64,000 nt of DNA from Streptomyces cavernicola. Lineage in GTDB: Bacteria > Actinomycetota > Actinomycetes > Streptomycetales > Streptomycetaceae. The notes under the pieces were generated by a model. The model had not been told where the DNA came from. It saw only the letters and a program-made list of their open reading frames with translations, and did not search any database. Below, one piece after another: positions 35,320 to 43,776 of the stretch (its first letter is position 1; each line of letters starts with the position of its first letter). The stretch is from contig NZ_JASCIQ010000012.1 in assembly GCF_029968035.1 (NCBI RefSeq), forward strand, positions 120,075-184,074, given 5' to 3'. Both the position numbers and the translations under genes were made by a program.

Positions 35320-35553
35320 TCAGACCTTGTCGACGATGCCCACCTTCCCCTCCGAGCGGGCACAGTGCGCCCCGCAGTAGAAGTGCCCGTCGGCCTCGAC
35401 GCCCTGCCCGATGATCTGGCACCGGCAGTGCTCGCAGATCGGCGCCATGCGGTGGATGGCGCAGGAGAAACAGTCGAAGACGTGCACCGCGCCCTGCGCG
35501 TGCACCTCGAAGGACAAGCCGTAATCGTTTCCACAAACCTCGCAACGTGCCAT
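35320..35553 (-). CDS. Small Cys-rich zinc-binding protein
   Basis: A 77-aa protein with nine cysteines arranged as C-x2-C (CEVCGN), C-x2-C (CFSCAIH), C-x2-C-x-C (CEHCRC) and C-x3-C (CGAHC), plus histidines, as in LIM- or FYVE-like zinc ribbons. It is listed in other Streptomyces, as I recall, as a prokaryotic metallothionein-type protein. It probably binds two zinc ions structurally; no enzyme motif is present. It is a single gene with its own terminator. Confidence 0.8.
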   Translation of the reverse strand: MARCEVCGNDYGLSFEVHAQGAVHVFDCFSCAIHRMAPICEHCRCQIIGQGVEADGHFYCGAHCARSEGKVGIVDKV

Positions 35554-35693
35554 GCGCCACAGGGTGGGACCCGGGCCTGCCGCGGCGGGTCAGGCATGCG
35601 GGGCGGGGCGGCGACAATCACTCGGTCGCGGCCCCGCCGCTCACCCGTCTGACGGTCGTTCGGCGGCCGTCCGACGGCTGTCCGGCGGTCCGC

Positions 35694-36665
35694 TCACTTC
35701 CCGTCGGCGGGAGCGACGTCCCGGAGCAGCTGGCCGAACGCGGCCTCGTCGAGCACCGGTGTGCCGTACGCCTTCGCCTTGACGACCTTCGACGTGCCCG
35801 CGTCCGGGTCGTTGGTGACGAGCAGGCTGGTGAGGCGGGACACGCTCGTCGCGACATGCAGGCCGGCCTCGACGGCGCGGTCCTCCAGGAGTTCGCGCTC
35901 GGTCGAGGTGTCACCGGAGAACGCCACCCGCATGCCCTGCTTGAGCGGTTTGCCGTCTTCGTACCGCCCGGGGTTCGGGTACGGGCACGCCGGGCGCTTG
36001 CGGTTGGGGCGCCAGCCGCCCGGCCGGTACGAACCCTGGCGGCCGATGTGCGGGGCGGCGGGGGAGTCCTGCCACTCGGTCAGCGGGCGGCACTCCAGGA
36101 GCGGCAGCCGCACCCCGTCCCCGGCGGCGGCGTGCAGGCTCGGGCGGAACGCCTCGGCGAGCACGCGCGCGTCGTCCAGGGCGTGGTGCGCGCGCTGCTG
36201 TACGACGCCGAAGTGCGCGGCGAGCGACTCCAGCTTGTGGTTGGGCAGCGGCAGGCGCAGCTCCTTGGAGAGCGCGATGGTGCACAGGCGCTGGCGGACC
36301 GGGGCGGTGAGGCGCGCACGCGCGTACTCACGGGCGATCATCGACCAGTCGAAGACGGCGTTGTGCGCCACGAGGACGCGGCCTTCGAGGCGGGCGGAGA
36401 ACTCCTCGGCGATCTGCGGGAAGAGCGGGGCGCCTTCGAGTACGTCGCTCGTCAGGCCGTGGATCCACACCGGGCCCGGATCGCGCTCCGGGTTGACCAG
36501 CGTGTACCAGTGGTCCTCGACGTCGCCGTGGGCGTCGAGCTGGTAGACGGCAGCCGACACTATCCGGTCGTCCCTGGCGAGGCCGGTGGTCTCCACGTCG
36601 ACGACCGCGTACCCCGATGGGTACGCGGCCGGCCATGGCGCTGCTGTCGTGCGGTCTTCGAGCAT
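35694..36665 (-). CDS. DEDDh exonuclease with C-terminal BRCT domain (DnaQ-like)
   Basis: A 323-aa protein. The DEDDh 3'-5' exonuclease domain occupies about residues 15-180: VVDVETTG with D23 and E25, then LVAHNAVFDW, and HHALDDARVLAEAF with the catalytic histidine and aspartate. A linker with PACPYPNPGR follows, and the C-terminal 85 residues (GMRVAFSGDTSTERELLEDR to KAKAYGTPVLDEAAFGQLL) form a BRCT domain. This DnaQ-like exonuclease with BRCT is standard in actinomycetes and presumed to act in DNA repair. ATG 36665 is the likely start; the open frame continues upstream without homology. Confidence 0.9.
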   Translation of the reverse strand: MLEDRTTAAPWPAAYPSGYAVVDVETTGLARDDRIVSAAVYQLDAHGDVEDHWYTLVNPERDPGPVWIHGLTSDVLEGAPLFPQIAEEFSARLEGRVLVAHNAVFDWSMIAREYARARLTAPVRQRLCTIALSKELRLPLPNHKLESLAAHFGVVQQRAHHALDDARVLAEAFRPSLHAAAGDGVRLPLLECRPLTEWQDSPAAPHIGRQGSYRPGGWRPNRKRPACPYPNPGRYEDGKPLKQGMRVAFSGDTSTERELLEDRAVEAGLHVATSVSRLTSLLVTNDPDAGTSKVVKAKAYGTPVLDEAAFGQLLRDVAPADGK

Positions 36666-36784
36666 GGTCCCTGAGGATACGGCCCGGCACTGACAACGCG
36701 GACACGTGGTCCGCCGCCCGCGACCGGATCCGTCAACTCCTCCCGGGCGTACGGGAGTCGGGGGCCGGGCCGGTCGCCGCCCCC

Positions 36785-37516
36785 TCACGGGGCGCTGGGC
36801 GGGGTGCTCGGCGGGGCGCTGGGCGGGGTGCTCTCAGAGGTGCGCGGCGAGGCCTTCGGCGGGGTGCTCGGCGGGGTGTTCAGGAGGCCGTCGACCAGGG
36901 CCCGCACCGAGACCGTGAACAGCTTGTCCGGCTGGGGGCCGCGGGCCAGGGCGCGCGCGAGCGCCGGGTCGTCCGCGCCCTCGCCCGCGCCCTGAATGTC
37001 CCACAGCTCCTGCTCGCCGGGCCGCTGCACCGGCGAGCGGGCGCGGTTGCGCTCGACGAGCACGAAGCCGACCGCCTGGAACAGCACGGCCCGCACCGCC
37101 TCGGCGGCCGGGGCGCCGCGCAGTCCCGCCGCGTGCACCTCGTCGACCAGGGCGCGGGCGGCGGGCTGGAACATCCGCTCGGTGAGGCCGCGTTCGTGCA
37201 CCATCGCGATCAGATGCGGGTGGTCGAGCAGCCGGCGGCGCAGCGCGCGGGCCACGGACACCACACGCGCGGCGGGCGTTCTCCCGCGCGGGGTGATCGC
37301 GCCGAGCTCCACGACGGTCCGCTCGACGAGCGCTTCGAGGAGCGACTCGCGGTTGCCGACGTGCCAGTAGATCGACGTGACCGCGGTGCCGAGCTCGGCG
37401 GCCAGCTTGCGCATCGTCAGCGCGCCGGGGCCGTGCTGCTTGACCAGGGCGGCGGCCGCCGCGAGCACCTGCTCGCGGGTCAGCGACGGCCGCACGGGCC
37501 CGGAACGACCTGCCAC
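36785..37516 (-). CDS. TetR family transcriptional regulator
   Basis: A 243-aa TetR/AcrR repressor. The helix-turn-helix is near 13-60: TREQVLAAAAALVKQHGPGA, LTMRKLAAELGTAVTSIYWHVGNRESLLEAL in sequence (cited in part). The ligand domain follows. The last 30 residues are a Pro/Thr/Ser tail built from TPPS-type repeats (NTPPSTPPK, STPPSAPPSTPPSAP), unusual for the family and encoded by GGCGGGGTGCTC repeats. It is divergent from the ADC-like operon, with a perfect palindrome between them, so it most likely represses that operon and itself. Confidence 0.9.
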   Translation of the reverse strand: MAGRSGPVRPSLTREQVLAAAAALVKQHGPGALTMRKLAAELGTAVTSIYWHVGNRESLLEALVERTVVELGAITPRGRTPAARVVSVARALRRRLLDHPHLIAMVHERGLTERMFQPAARALVDEVHAAGLRGAPAAEAVRAVLFQAVGFVLVERNRARSPVQRPGEQELWDIQGAGEGADDPALARALARGPQPDKLFTVSVRALVDGLLNTPPSTPPKASPRTSESTPPSAPPSTPPSAP

Positions 37517-37568
37517 AGGACCCCCAACTCCGTTGCCCGCACGCCTCTTTACCCTTCATCGAGCACGG

Positions 37569-37583
37569 TGTAACTGTGTTACA
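37569..37583. promoter_or_regulatory. Palindromic operator between tetR and the ADC-like operon
   Basis: TGTAAC-TGT-GTTACA, two perfect 6-bp half sites around a 3-base centre. It lies 53 bases before the TetR start and 60 bases before the ADC-like start, a typical location for a TetR-family operator. Confidence 0.75.
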
Positions 37584-37642
37584 GACCCCCGGGTGAGTAC
37601 GTCGAGGCACAGACGCGCACGACCTACGAAGGGCGGTACGAC

Positions 37643-38440
37643 ATGGCACGGATACGGTACGGCGCACGCTCCGAGGCGGAGATCCGCGCGGCCCGCGGCG
37701 CGAGCGCGAAGCTCCCCGACATCTGGTCCACCGGAGTCGTCGCGGTGTGGGAGACCGACCCGGACGCGGTCGCCGCGGTCCTCCCGCCGCCGCTGAAACC
37801 CACCGGACGGCCCCTGGTGCGGGCCAACATCAGCAAGGTCGACCTGCCGGGCTATCCGCTCGGCGCGGGCTCCGTCGCGGTCGCGGCGGAGCACGGCGGG
37901 GTCACCGGCTGGTACCCGCTCGTCATGCCGATGACCCACGAGCGGGCCCTGATCGGCGGCCGCGAGGTCTTCGGTGAGCCGAAGAAGCTGGGCGAGGTCA
38001 CCGTCGAGCGGGACGGGCTCGTCGTGCGCGCGGCGCTCGCCCGGCACGGCATCGCGTTCGTGGAGGTGCGCGGCGCGGTCGGCGAGGAGCTGCCGCTGCC
38101 GGAGCCCGTGCGGAAGACCGACTTCTACTTCAAGTTCCTTCCCGCGGTGGACGGTTCGGGTCTTGAGGACGACGCCGCGCTCGTGCACTGCGTACGCCAC
38201 GAGAAGGTGCGCAGGCTGGAGCGGATCACCGGGGACGTGGTGCTTCGCGAGTCGATGTACGACCCGGTGGCGGACCTCCCGGTGCTCTCGCTCGTCGAGC
38301 TGACCATCGGTGAGAAGACCACCGACCAGCAGGGCCGGGTCGCCGAACGCGTCAGCGCCGAGGCCCTGCTGCCGTACATCCACCAGCGGTACGACGACCC
38401 GCAGCAGATCCTCGACGGGCCGCCCGAGGGGAGCGTGTGA
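37643..38440 (+). CDS. Acetoacetate decarboxylase family protein
   Basis: A 265-aa protein of the acetoacetate decarboxylase superfamily. The motif GGREVFGEPKKLGEV (105-119) contains K114-K115, corresponding to the Schiff-base lysine pair of the clostridial enzyme; YPLVMPMTHERALIGGRE precedes it. Many family members in actinomycetes do not decarboxylate acetoacetate but act as aldolase/dehydratase-like enzymes, so the reaction is open. It is the first of four tightly packed genes (1-base overlap with the SDR gene) opposite tetR, and the set looks like a small catabolic operon. Confidence 0.87.
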   Translation: MARIRYGARSEAEIRAARGASAKLPDIWSTGVVAVWETDPDAVAAVLPPPLKPTGRPLVRANISKVDLPGYPLGAGSVAVAAEHGGVTGWYPLVMPMTHERALIGGREVFGEPKKLGEVTVERDGLVVRAALARHGIAFVEVRGAVGEELPLPEPVRKTDFYFKFLPAVDGSGLEDDAALVHCVRHEKVRRLERITGDVVLRESMYDPVADLPVLSLVELTIGEKTTDQQGRVAERVSAEALLPYIHQRYDDPQQILDGPPEGSV

Positions 38441-39324
38441 TGGAGCTGCGCCCCGGACAGGTCGCCGTCGTGACCGGCGCGGCGAGCGGGATCGGGTTCG
38501 CCATGGCCCGCAGGTTCGCCGCCGACGGCCTGAAGGTCGTCCTCGCCGACGTGGAGAAGGCGGCCCTGGACGAGGCCGCCGCCGAACTGCGCGCCACCGG
38601 CGCCGAGGTGCACGCGCGCGTGGTGGACGTTTCCGAGCGCGACTCGGTCATGGAGCTCGCGGAAGCGGCGTACGACGCTTATGGCGTCGTGCATGTGCTG
38701 TGCAACAACGCGGGCGTCGGATCGGGCGCCGAGGGCCGGATGTGGGAGCACGAGCCCAACGACTGGAAGTGGGCGTTCGCCGTCAACGTGTGGGGCGTCT
38801 TCCACGGCGTGCAGGCCTTCGTGCCGCGGATGCTCGCGGGCGGCGAGCCGGGCCACATCGTCAACACCTCGTCGGGGGACGGCGGCATCGCACCGCTGCC
38901 CACCGCGTCCGTGTACGCCGTCACCAAGTCCGCCGTGGTGACCCTCACCGAGTCCCTGTACGCGCACCTGAAGGCGGAGCACGCGCGCGTGGGGGCGTCC
39001 GTGCTGTTCCCCGGTCCGCACATGCTGCGCACCGGCCTGTGGGAGTCGCACCGCAACCGGCCCGAGCGGTACGCGAAACAGCGGCCGCGCCGGACCCCGT
39101 ACCGCAGCCTCGACCAGTGGGAGGCGGCGATGAAGGAAGCCGGGCAGGAGGTGCGGTTCACGTCCGTCGAGGAGGTCGCCGACTTCGTCGCGGACGGCAT
39201 CGGGGAGGGGCGCTTCTGGCTGCTCCCGGAGAGCGAGCACAGCGACCGGCAGATCCGGGCGCGCTCGCAGTCGATGCTCGACCGCTCCGACCCCGCGTAC
39301 CTCGAACGCTTCATCCTGGACTGA
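38440..39324 (+). CDS. SDR family oxidoreductase of the TetR-linked operon
   Basis: A 294-aa classical short-chain dehydrogenase. The cofactor turn is VAVVTGAASGIGFAMARR near 9-26, D in VVLADVEKAAL favours NAD(H), LCNNAGVGSG is intact, and the catalytic set is S in VNTSSGDGG and Y-x-x-x-K in SVYAVTKSAV. It is longer than usual at the C-terminus, with QEVRFTSVEEVADFVADGI and NAD-independent tail SMLDRSDPAYLERF. ATG 38440 overlaps the previous stop in TGATG; a GTG one codon upstream is also possible. Confidence 0.9.
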   Translation: MELRPGQVAVVTGAASGIGFAMARRFAADGLKVVLADVEKAALDEAAAELRATGAEVHARVVDVSERDSVMELAEAAYDAYGVVHVLCNNAGVGSGAEGRMWEHEPNDWKWAFAVNVWGVFHGVQAFVPRMLAGGEPGHIVNTSSGDGGIAPLPTASVYAVTKSAVVTLTESLYAHLKAEHARVGASVLFPGPHMLRTGLWESHRNRPERYAKQRPRRTPYRSLDQWEAAMKEAGQEVRFTSVEEVADFVADGIGEGRFWLLPESEHSDRQIRARSQSMLDRSDPAYLERFILD

Positions 39325-39338
39325 AGGGAGCGCTGCCG

Positions 39339-40619
39339 ATGAGCGCCCAGGACCCGTACCTGATCATCTCCTCCGACTGCCATGCAGGCCTTCCCACCGA
39401 GGAGTACCGGCCCTACCTCGACTCCCGCTTCCACCGCGACTTCGACGAGTTCCTCGCTGGGCGGGACCGCCGCCGGGAGGAGATGACGCGGCTCGGGGTG
39501 CGCAACGAGGCCTTCGCGAGCAAGTGGTTCAGCGACAACGAGGAGGGCCTGAAAGGCGGTTGGGACCCGGCACAGCGCCTCAAGGAGCTCGACGGCGACG
39601 GGGTGGCCGCCGAGGTCGTCTTCCCCGACGCGGACGCCGTCGACAGCCGGACCGCGGCCCCGTTCGGTGTGGGCCTCGGCCTCTCCGGCGACCAGGACCC
39701 CGAGCTGGGCATGGCGGGCGCGCAGGCGCACAACCGCTGGCTCGCCGAGTTCGTCGGGCAGAATCCCGAACGGCACTGCGGCGTCGCCCTGTTGCCCGTC
39801 ACCGGCGAGGTGGACCGGGTCGTCGCCGAGATCCACCGGGCCAAGGAGTCCGGGCTCGGCGCGCTGATGATCCCGTCGATGTGGGTCGACAAAGCGCCCT
39901 ACCACGACCGGCGTTACGACCCGGTCTGGGCGGCCGCCGCCGAGACCGGAATGCCGCTCGTCACGCACTCCGGCGCCGCGCCCCGGCACGAGTACGGCGA
40001 CCACCTCGGCATCTACGTCAGCGAGGTCACCTGGTGGCCCGCCCGGCCGCTGTGGTTCCTGCTCTGGTCCGGCGTCTTCGAGCGGCACCCGGACCTCAAG
40101 TTCGGGGTGGCGGAGTCGGGTTGCTGGTGGCTGCCGAACCTGCTCTGGTTCATGGACCGGCTCTACCTCGGCGCGCACGGCGGCAAGAAGCTCTCGCCGT
40201 TCGCCGAGCTGAAACGGCCACCGCACGAGTACCTGGACCGGCAGGTGTTCGTCTGCGCCACCAACACCAAGCGCCGCGAACTCGCCCAGCGGTACGAGAT
40301 CGGCGTCGACAACATCCTCTGGGGCTCCGACTTCCCGCACCCCGAGGGGACGTGGCCCGACACGCGCGCGTGGCTGCGGAAGACCTTCCACGACATCCCG
40401 GTCGCCGAGACCCGCCGCATGCTGGGCCTCGCCGCCGCCGAGGTCTTCGGCTTCGACACCGCGAAACTCGCCCCTATAGCGCGGCGTATCGGCCCCACCC
40501 CCGCCGACCTGGGCCAGGACGAGGACCAGAGCGCCGTCGAGGCCTCCTGGGCCCGCTCCCGCGCGGTGGGCCGACACTGGCTCACAGAGCACGATTTCCC
40601 GGTCCTGGGGGTGAGCTGA
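39339..40619 (+). CDS. Amidohydrolase_2-type hydrolase/decarboxylase 1
   Basis: A 426-aa amidohydrolase of the ACMSD/LigW-like group (metal-dependent decarboxylases and hydrolases). The metal motif reads SSDCHAG (D-x-H instead of H-x-H) near residues 11-17; H in MPLVTHSGAAP and D in NILWGSDFPHPEGTWP complete the site. GAAG is followed by many Trp residues (EVTWWPARPLWFLLW), hinting at a hydrophobic substrate. The start ATG 39339 has GAAGGGAG upstream. It overlaps the next gene by one base and is paralogous to it. Confidence 0.9.
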   Translation: MSAQDPYLIISSDCHAGLPTEEYRPYLDSRFHRDFDEFLAGRDRRREEMTRLGVRNEAFASKWFSDNEEGLKGGWDPAQRLKELDGDGVAAEVVFPDADAVDSRTAAPFGVGLGLSGDQDPELGMAGAQAHNRWLAEFVGQNPERHCGVALLPVTGEVDRVVAEIHRAKESGLGALMIPSMWVDKAPYHDRRYDPVWAAAAETGMPLVTHSGAAPRHEYGDHLGIYVSEVTWWPARPLWFLLWSGVFERHPDLKFGVAESGCWWLPNLLWFMDRLYLGAHGGKKLSPFAELKRPPHEYLDRQVFVCATNTKRRELAQRYEIGVDNILWGSDFPHPEGTWPDTRAWLRKTFHDIPVAETRRMLGLAAAEVFGFDTAKLAPIARRIGPTPADLGQDEDQSAVEASWARSRAVGRHWLTEHDFPVLGVS

Positions 40620-41887
40620 TGCGGCCCGACGACCGCTACACCGTCATCTCCGCCGACTGCCACGCGGGCGCCGATCTCCTCGACTACAAGCCGTACTTGG
40701 AGGCGATCCACCACGACGCCTTCGACGCCTGGGCGGCCGCTTACGTCAATCCGTACGAGGACCTGCTCGCCGACACCGCCGACAAGAACTGGAACTCCGA
40801 GCGCCGCATCGCCGAGCTCGAAGCGGACGGCATCGTCGCCGAGGTGGTGTTCCCCAACACCATCCCGCCGTTCTTCCCGTCCGCGTCCCTGATGGCCCCG
40901 GCGCCCACCCGCGCGGAGTTCGAGCAGCGCTGGGCGGGCCTGCGCGCCCACAACCGCTGGCTGGCCGACTTCTGCGCGGCGGCCCCGGGGCGCAGGGCCG
41001 GGGTCTTCCAGATCCTCCTCAACGACGTGGACGAGGCGGTGCGCGAGATCCGCCGCTGCCATGCCGCGGGCCTCACCGGCGGACTGCTGCTGCCCGGCAC
41101 ACCGCCGGGTTCAGGACTGCCCGAGCTGTACGCGGCGGCGTACGACCCGATCTGGGCGGTGTGCGCGGAGCTCGGAGTTCCGGTCAACCACCACGCGGGC
41201 TCCGCGTCACCGCCGCTCGGCGAGGAGCCGGCGGCGCGGGCGGTGTTCATGGTGGAGACGACCTGGTTCTCGCACCGGGCGCTGTGGCACCTGATCTTCG
41301 GCGGGGCCTTCCGCCGCCACCCCGGCCTGAACCTCGTCCTCACCGAGCAGGGCTCGGGCTGGATCCCCGGCGTGCTCGACCTGCTGGACTACTACCACGG
41401 GCGCCTGGTCTCGGCCGCCACGAAGGCGGGCGCGGGGGCGAGTACGAAGGCCGGTGCGGGGGCGGTCACCGCCGAGTCCAAGTTCGGTGCGGGGCTTGCC
41501 GATTCGATGGGCAAGGGCCCGTCCGCCGTCTGGGCCGAGAACTGCTACGTCGGGGCCAGCTTCATGCGGCCGCACGAGGTGCTGCTGCGCGAGCGGATCG
41601 GCCTCGACAAGATCATGTGGGGCAGCGACTACCCGCACGACGAGGGCACGTACCCGTACAGCCGCGAGGGCCTCAGGGCCGCCTACGCCGGGCTGCCGCC
41701 CACGGAGGTCGCGGCCATGGTCGGAGGTAACGCGGCCCGCGTCTACGGCTTCGACCTGGACCGCCTGGACGCCCTCGCGGCGAAGGCCGGCCCCACGGTC
41801 GCGGAGCTCGCCGAACCCCTCGACACCCCGCCCCCCGACGCCACGTCGCCGGTCTTCGCCCGCGGGGGGTCGGTACGGGTGTGGTGA
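40619..41887 (+). CDS. Amidohydrolase_2-type hydrolase/decarboxylase 2
   Basis: A 422-aa paralogue of the preceding protein, with ISADCHAGADLLDYKPYL, GVPVNHHAGSASPP, VETTWFSHRALWHLIF and KIMWGSDYPHDEGTYPYS. A low-complexity insertion with two TKAGAGA units lies near residues 268-282. Two paralogous amidohydrolases side by side often form a heteromer or act on consecutive intermediates; which applies here is unknown. The start overlaps the previous stop in TGATG. It is the last gene of the operon, and 286 bases follow before the next gene. Confidence 0.9.
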   Translation: MRPDDRYTVISADCHAGADLLDYKPYLEAIHHDAFDAWAAAYVNPYEDLLADTADKNWNSERRIAELEADGIVAEVVFPNTIPPFFPSASLMAPAPTRAEFEQRWAGLRAHNRWLADFCAAAPGRRAGVFQILLNDVDEAVREIRRCHAAGLTGGLLLPGTPPGSGLPELYAAAYDPIWAVCAELGVPVNHHAGSASPPLGEEPAARAVFMVETTWFSHRALWHLIFGGAFRRHPGLNLVLTEQGSGWIPGVLDLLDYYHGRLVSAATKAGAGASTKAGAGAVTAESKFGAGLADSMGKGPSAVWAENCYVGASFMRPHEVLLRERIGLDKIMWGSDYPHDEGTYPYSREGLRAAYAGLPPTEVAAMVGGNAARVYGFDLDRLDALAAKAGPTVAELAEPLDTPPPDATSPVFARGGSVRVW

Positions 41888-42104
41888 GGGTGCGCGGGCC
41901 CGGTGCGCCATGCCGGGCCTGAGCCGGGTCGGGAACGGTCCTGTTGATGTCGGGTGCAGGCGGAAGGGCTCGGGCCGCTCATGTACGTCTGACGTTCATG
42001 CACATCTGTCGCCGCGACGTCTACCGCAACTATTGACCCGTCGACGGTGGCGGCGGCCCGCCGGCCGGCGGGCGCGGTGTAGAAGGCCCACAGCAAAGAA
42101 CGGC

Positions 42105-42130
42105 TTACCGGAAGTAATACTTGTCGGTAA
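42105..42130. promoter_or_regulatory. 26-bp imperfect palindrome upstream of the sterol desaturase gene
   Basis: Outer arms TTACCG and CGGTAA (42105-42110, 42125-42130) and an inner AAGTAATACTT form an interrupted palindrome 44 bases before the ATG at 42174. It stands out in AT content from the surroundings and looks like a dimeric repressor site. No regulator gene is adjacent. Confidence 0.6.
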
Positions 42131-42173
42131 CTGCATCTAGTCGGGGCCGCCCGCCCGCCTTTACGGTGCACCC

Positions 42174-43055
42174 ATGTCCCCGAATCTGCCCGATGTAGTG
42201 CTGTGGTCCATACCGGCGTTCGTGCTGCTCACGATCATCGAGATCGTCAGCTACCGCCTCCACCCCGACGAGGAGTCCGCGGGCTACGAGACCAAGGACG
42301 CGGTCACCAGCATCGGCATGGGACTGGGCAGCCTCGTCTTCGACTTCCTGTGGAAGATCCCGATCGTCGCCATCTATACCGCGGTGTACGAGCTGACACC
42401 GCTGCGCGTGCCCGTCCTGTGGTGGACGATCCCGCTGATCCTGCTGGCCCAGGACTTCTTCTACTACTGGCAGCACCGCGGCCACCACGTCATCCGCATC
42501 CTGTGGGCCTGCCACGTCGTGCACCACAGCAGCCGCAAGTTCAACTTCTCCACCGCGCTGCGCCAGCCCTGGACCAGCCTCACCGGCTGGCCGTTCTACC
42601 TGCCGCTGATCGCGCTCGGCGTGCACCCGGCGGCCCTGGCCTTCTGCTACTCGGTCAACCTCGTCTACCAGTTCTGGATCCACACCGAGCGCATCGACAA
42701 GATGTGGCGGCCCTTCGAGTTCCTCTTCAACACCCCCTCGCACCACCGCGTCCACCACGCCTCGCAGGGCAGCTACCTGGACCGCAACTTCGGCGGCATC
42801 CTGATCGTCTGGGACCGGCTCTTCGGCTCGTTCGTGCCCGAGACCGACCGCCCCGTCTTCGGCCTCACCAAGAACATCGAGACGTACAACCCGATCAAGG
42901 TCGCCACCCACGAGTACGTGTCGATCGCCAAGGACCTGAAGGCGGCGCGGAGTTGGCGCGAGCGGGGCGGGCGGCTGTTCCGCGGGCCCGGCTGGTCGCC
43001 CGTGCCGCCCGCCGAGGCGCAGCCGCAGGAAGCGGTCGCGGAGGGCGCCGCGTGA
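42174..43055 (+). CDS. Sterol desaturase/fatty acid hydroxylase superfamily protein
   Basis: A 293-aa membrane di-iron hydroxylase. The histidine boxes are present: WQHRGHHVIRI, then CHVVHHSSRKFN, and a C-terminal PSHHRVHHASQG. Three or four membrane segments are predicted (VVLWSIPAFVLLTIIEIVSY at the N-terminus, IPIVAIYTAVYELT, VLWWTIPLILLAQDFFYYW). Bacterial members hydroxylate lipids, carotenoids or ether lipids. The partner gene, a lysoplasmalogenase-type protein, overlaps by four bases and suggests ether-lipid chemistry. An operator-like palindrome lies upstream. Confidence 0.92.
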   Translation: MSPNLPDVVLWSIPAFVLLTIIEIVSYRLHPDEESAGYETKDAVTSIGMGLGSLVFDFLWKIPIVAIYTAVYELTPLRVPVLWWTIPLILLAQDFFYYWQHRGHHVIRILWACHVVHHSSRKFNFSTALRQPWTSLTGWPFYLPLIALGVHPAALAFCYSVNLVYQFWIHTERIDKMWRPFEFLFNTPSHHRVHHASQGSYLDRNFGGILIVWDRLFGSFVPETDRPVFGLTKNIETYNPIKVATHEYVSIAKDLKAARSWRERGGRLFRGPGWSPVPPAEAQPQEAVAEGAA

Positions 43056-43762
43056 GCCGCGAGCGGCTGCTCCTCGCCGCCTTCGGCCTCGCCCTCGCCG
43101 GCGACCTGACGTCCCTGCTCGCCGAGTTCACGCCCGGCCACACGGTCTTCAAACCGCTGCTCATGCCCCTGCTCGCGGCGTACGCGGTGTGCGCGTGGCG
43201 GTCCGGCGAGGGCACGGCGGGCGTGCCGCGGCTGCTCGTCGCCGCGCTCCTCTTCGGCTGGGGCGGCGACACCCTGCTGCTCTTCGACGCCGAACTCGCC
43301 TTCCTCGGCGGCATGGCCTCCTTCGCGGCCGGCCACGTCTGCTACCTGCTGCTCTTCGCGCGGTACGGGAAGGGGCGCCCGTACACGCTCGCGCTCGGCC
43401 TCGGCTACGGGGCGGCGCTCGCCGGCACGGTCGCGCTGCTCTGGTCCGACCTGCCGGCCGACCTGCGCGTCCCGGTCGCCGGATACAGCCTGCTGCTCAC
43501 CGCCATGGCGTTCCGCTCGGCGCGGCTCGGGCTCGCGGCGGGCGTCGGCGGGGCGCTCTTCCTGCTCTCCGACACCCTGATCGCGACCGGGATCGCCGAG
43601 TGGCCGCAGCTGCCCAGGCCGGACTTCTGGGTCATGCTCACGTACGCGGCGGCCCAGTACCTGCTGACCTCGGGAGTCCTCGCGGCCCGCCCCGAAGCGA
43701 CCCCCGAAGCGACCCCCGACGCGAACCCCGAGGCGACGCCGGAGGCCCGTACCACCGCTTGA
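43052..43762 (+). CDS. Lysoplasmalogenase (YhhN/TMEM86 family) protein
   Basis: A 236-aa protein with about eight membrane segments matching the YhhN/TMEM86 lysoplasmalogenase family, which cleaves the vinyl-ether bond of lysoplasmalogens. Conserved parts: FKPLLMPLLAAYAV near residue 31, LLFGWGGDTLLLF near 66-78, and FLLSDTLIATGIAE with a conserved aspartate; FWVMLTYAAAQYLL is near the end. The C-terminal tail has PEATPEATPDANPEATPEAR, a repeat. The GTG at 43052 overlaps the sterol desaturase stop (GTGA). Together they suggest making and removing an oxygenated or ether lipid. Confidence 0.88.
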   Translation: MSRERLLLAAFGLALAGDLTSLLAEFTPGHTVFKPLLMPLLAAYAVCAWRSGEGTAGVPRLLVAALLFGWGGDTLLLFDAELAFLGGMASFAAGHVCYLLLFARYGKGRPYTLALGLGYGAALAGTVALLWSDLPADLRVPVAGYSLLLTAMAFRSARLGLAAGVGGALFLLSDTLIATGIAEWPQLPRPDFWVMLTYAAAQYLLTSGVLAARPEATPEATPDANPEATPEARTTA

Positions 43763-43776
43763 GCTCTCGTGGTGGC

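Noticed and set aside
37517..37642. Second TetR operator
   Set aside because: Only the palindrome at 37569 is symmetric; other short repeats there are not convincing.
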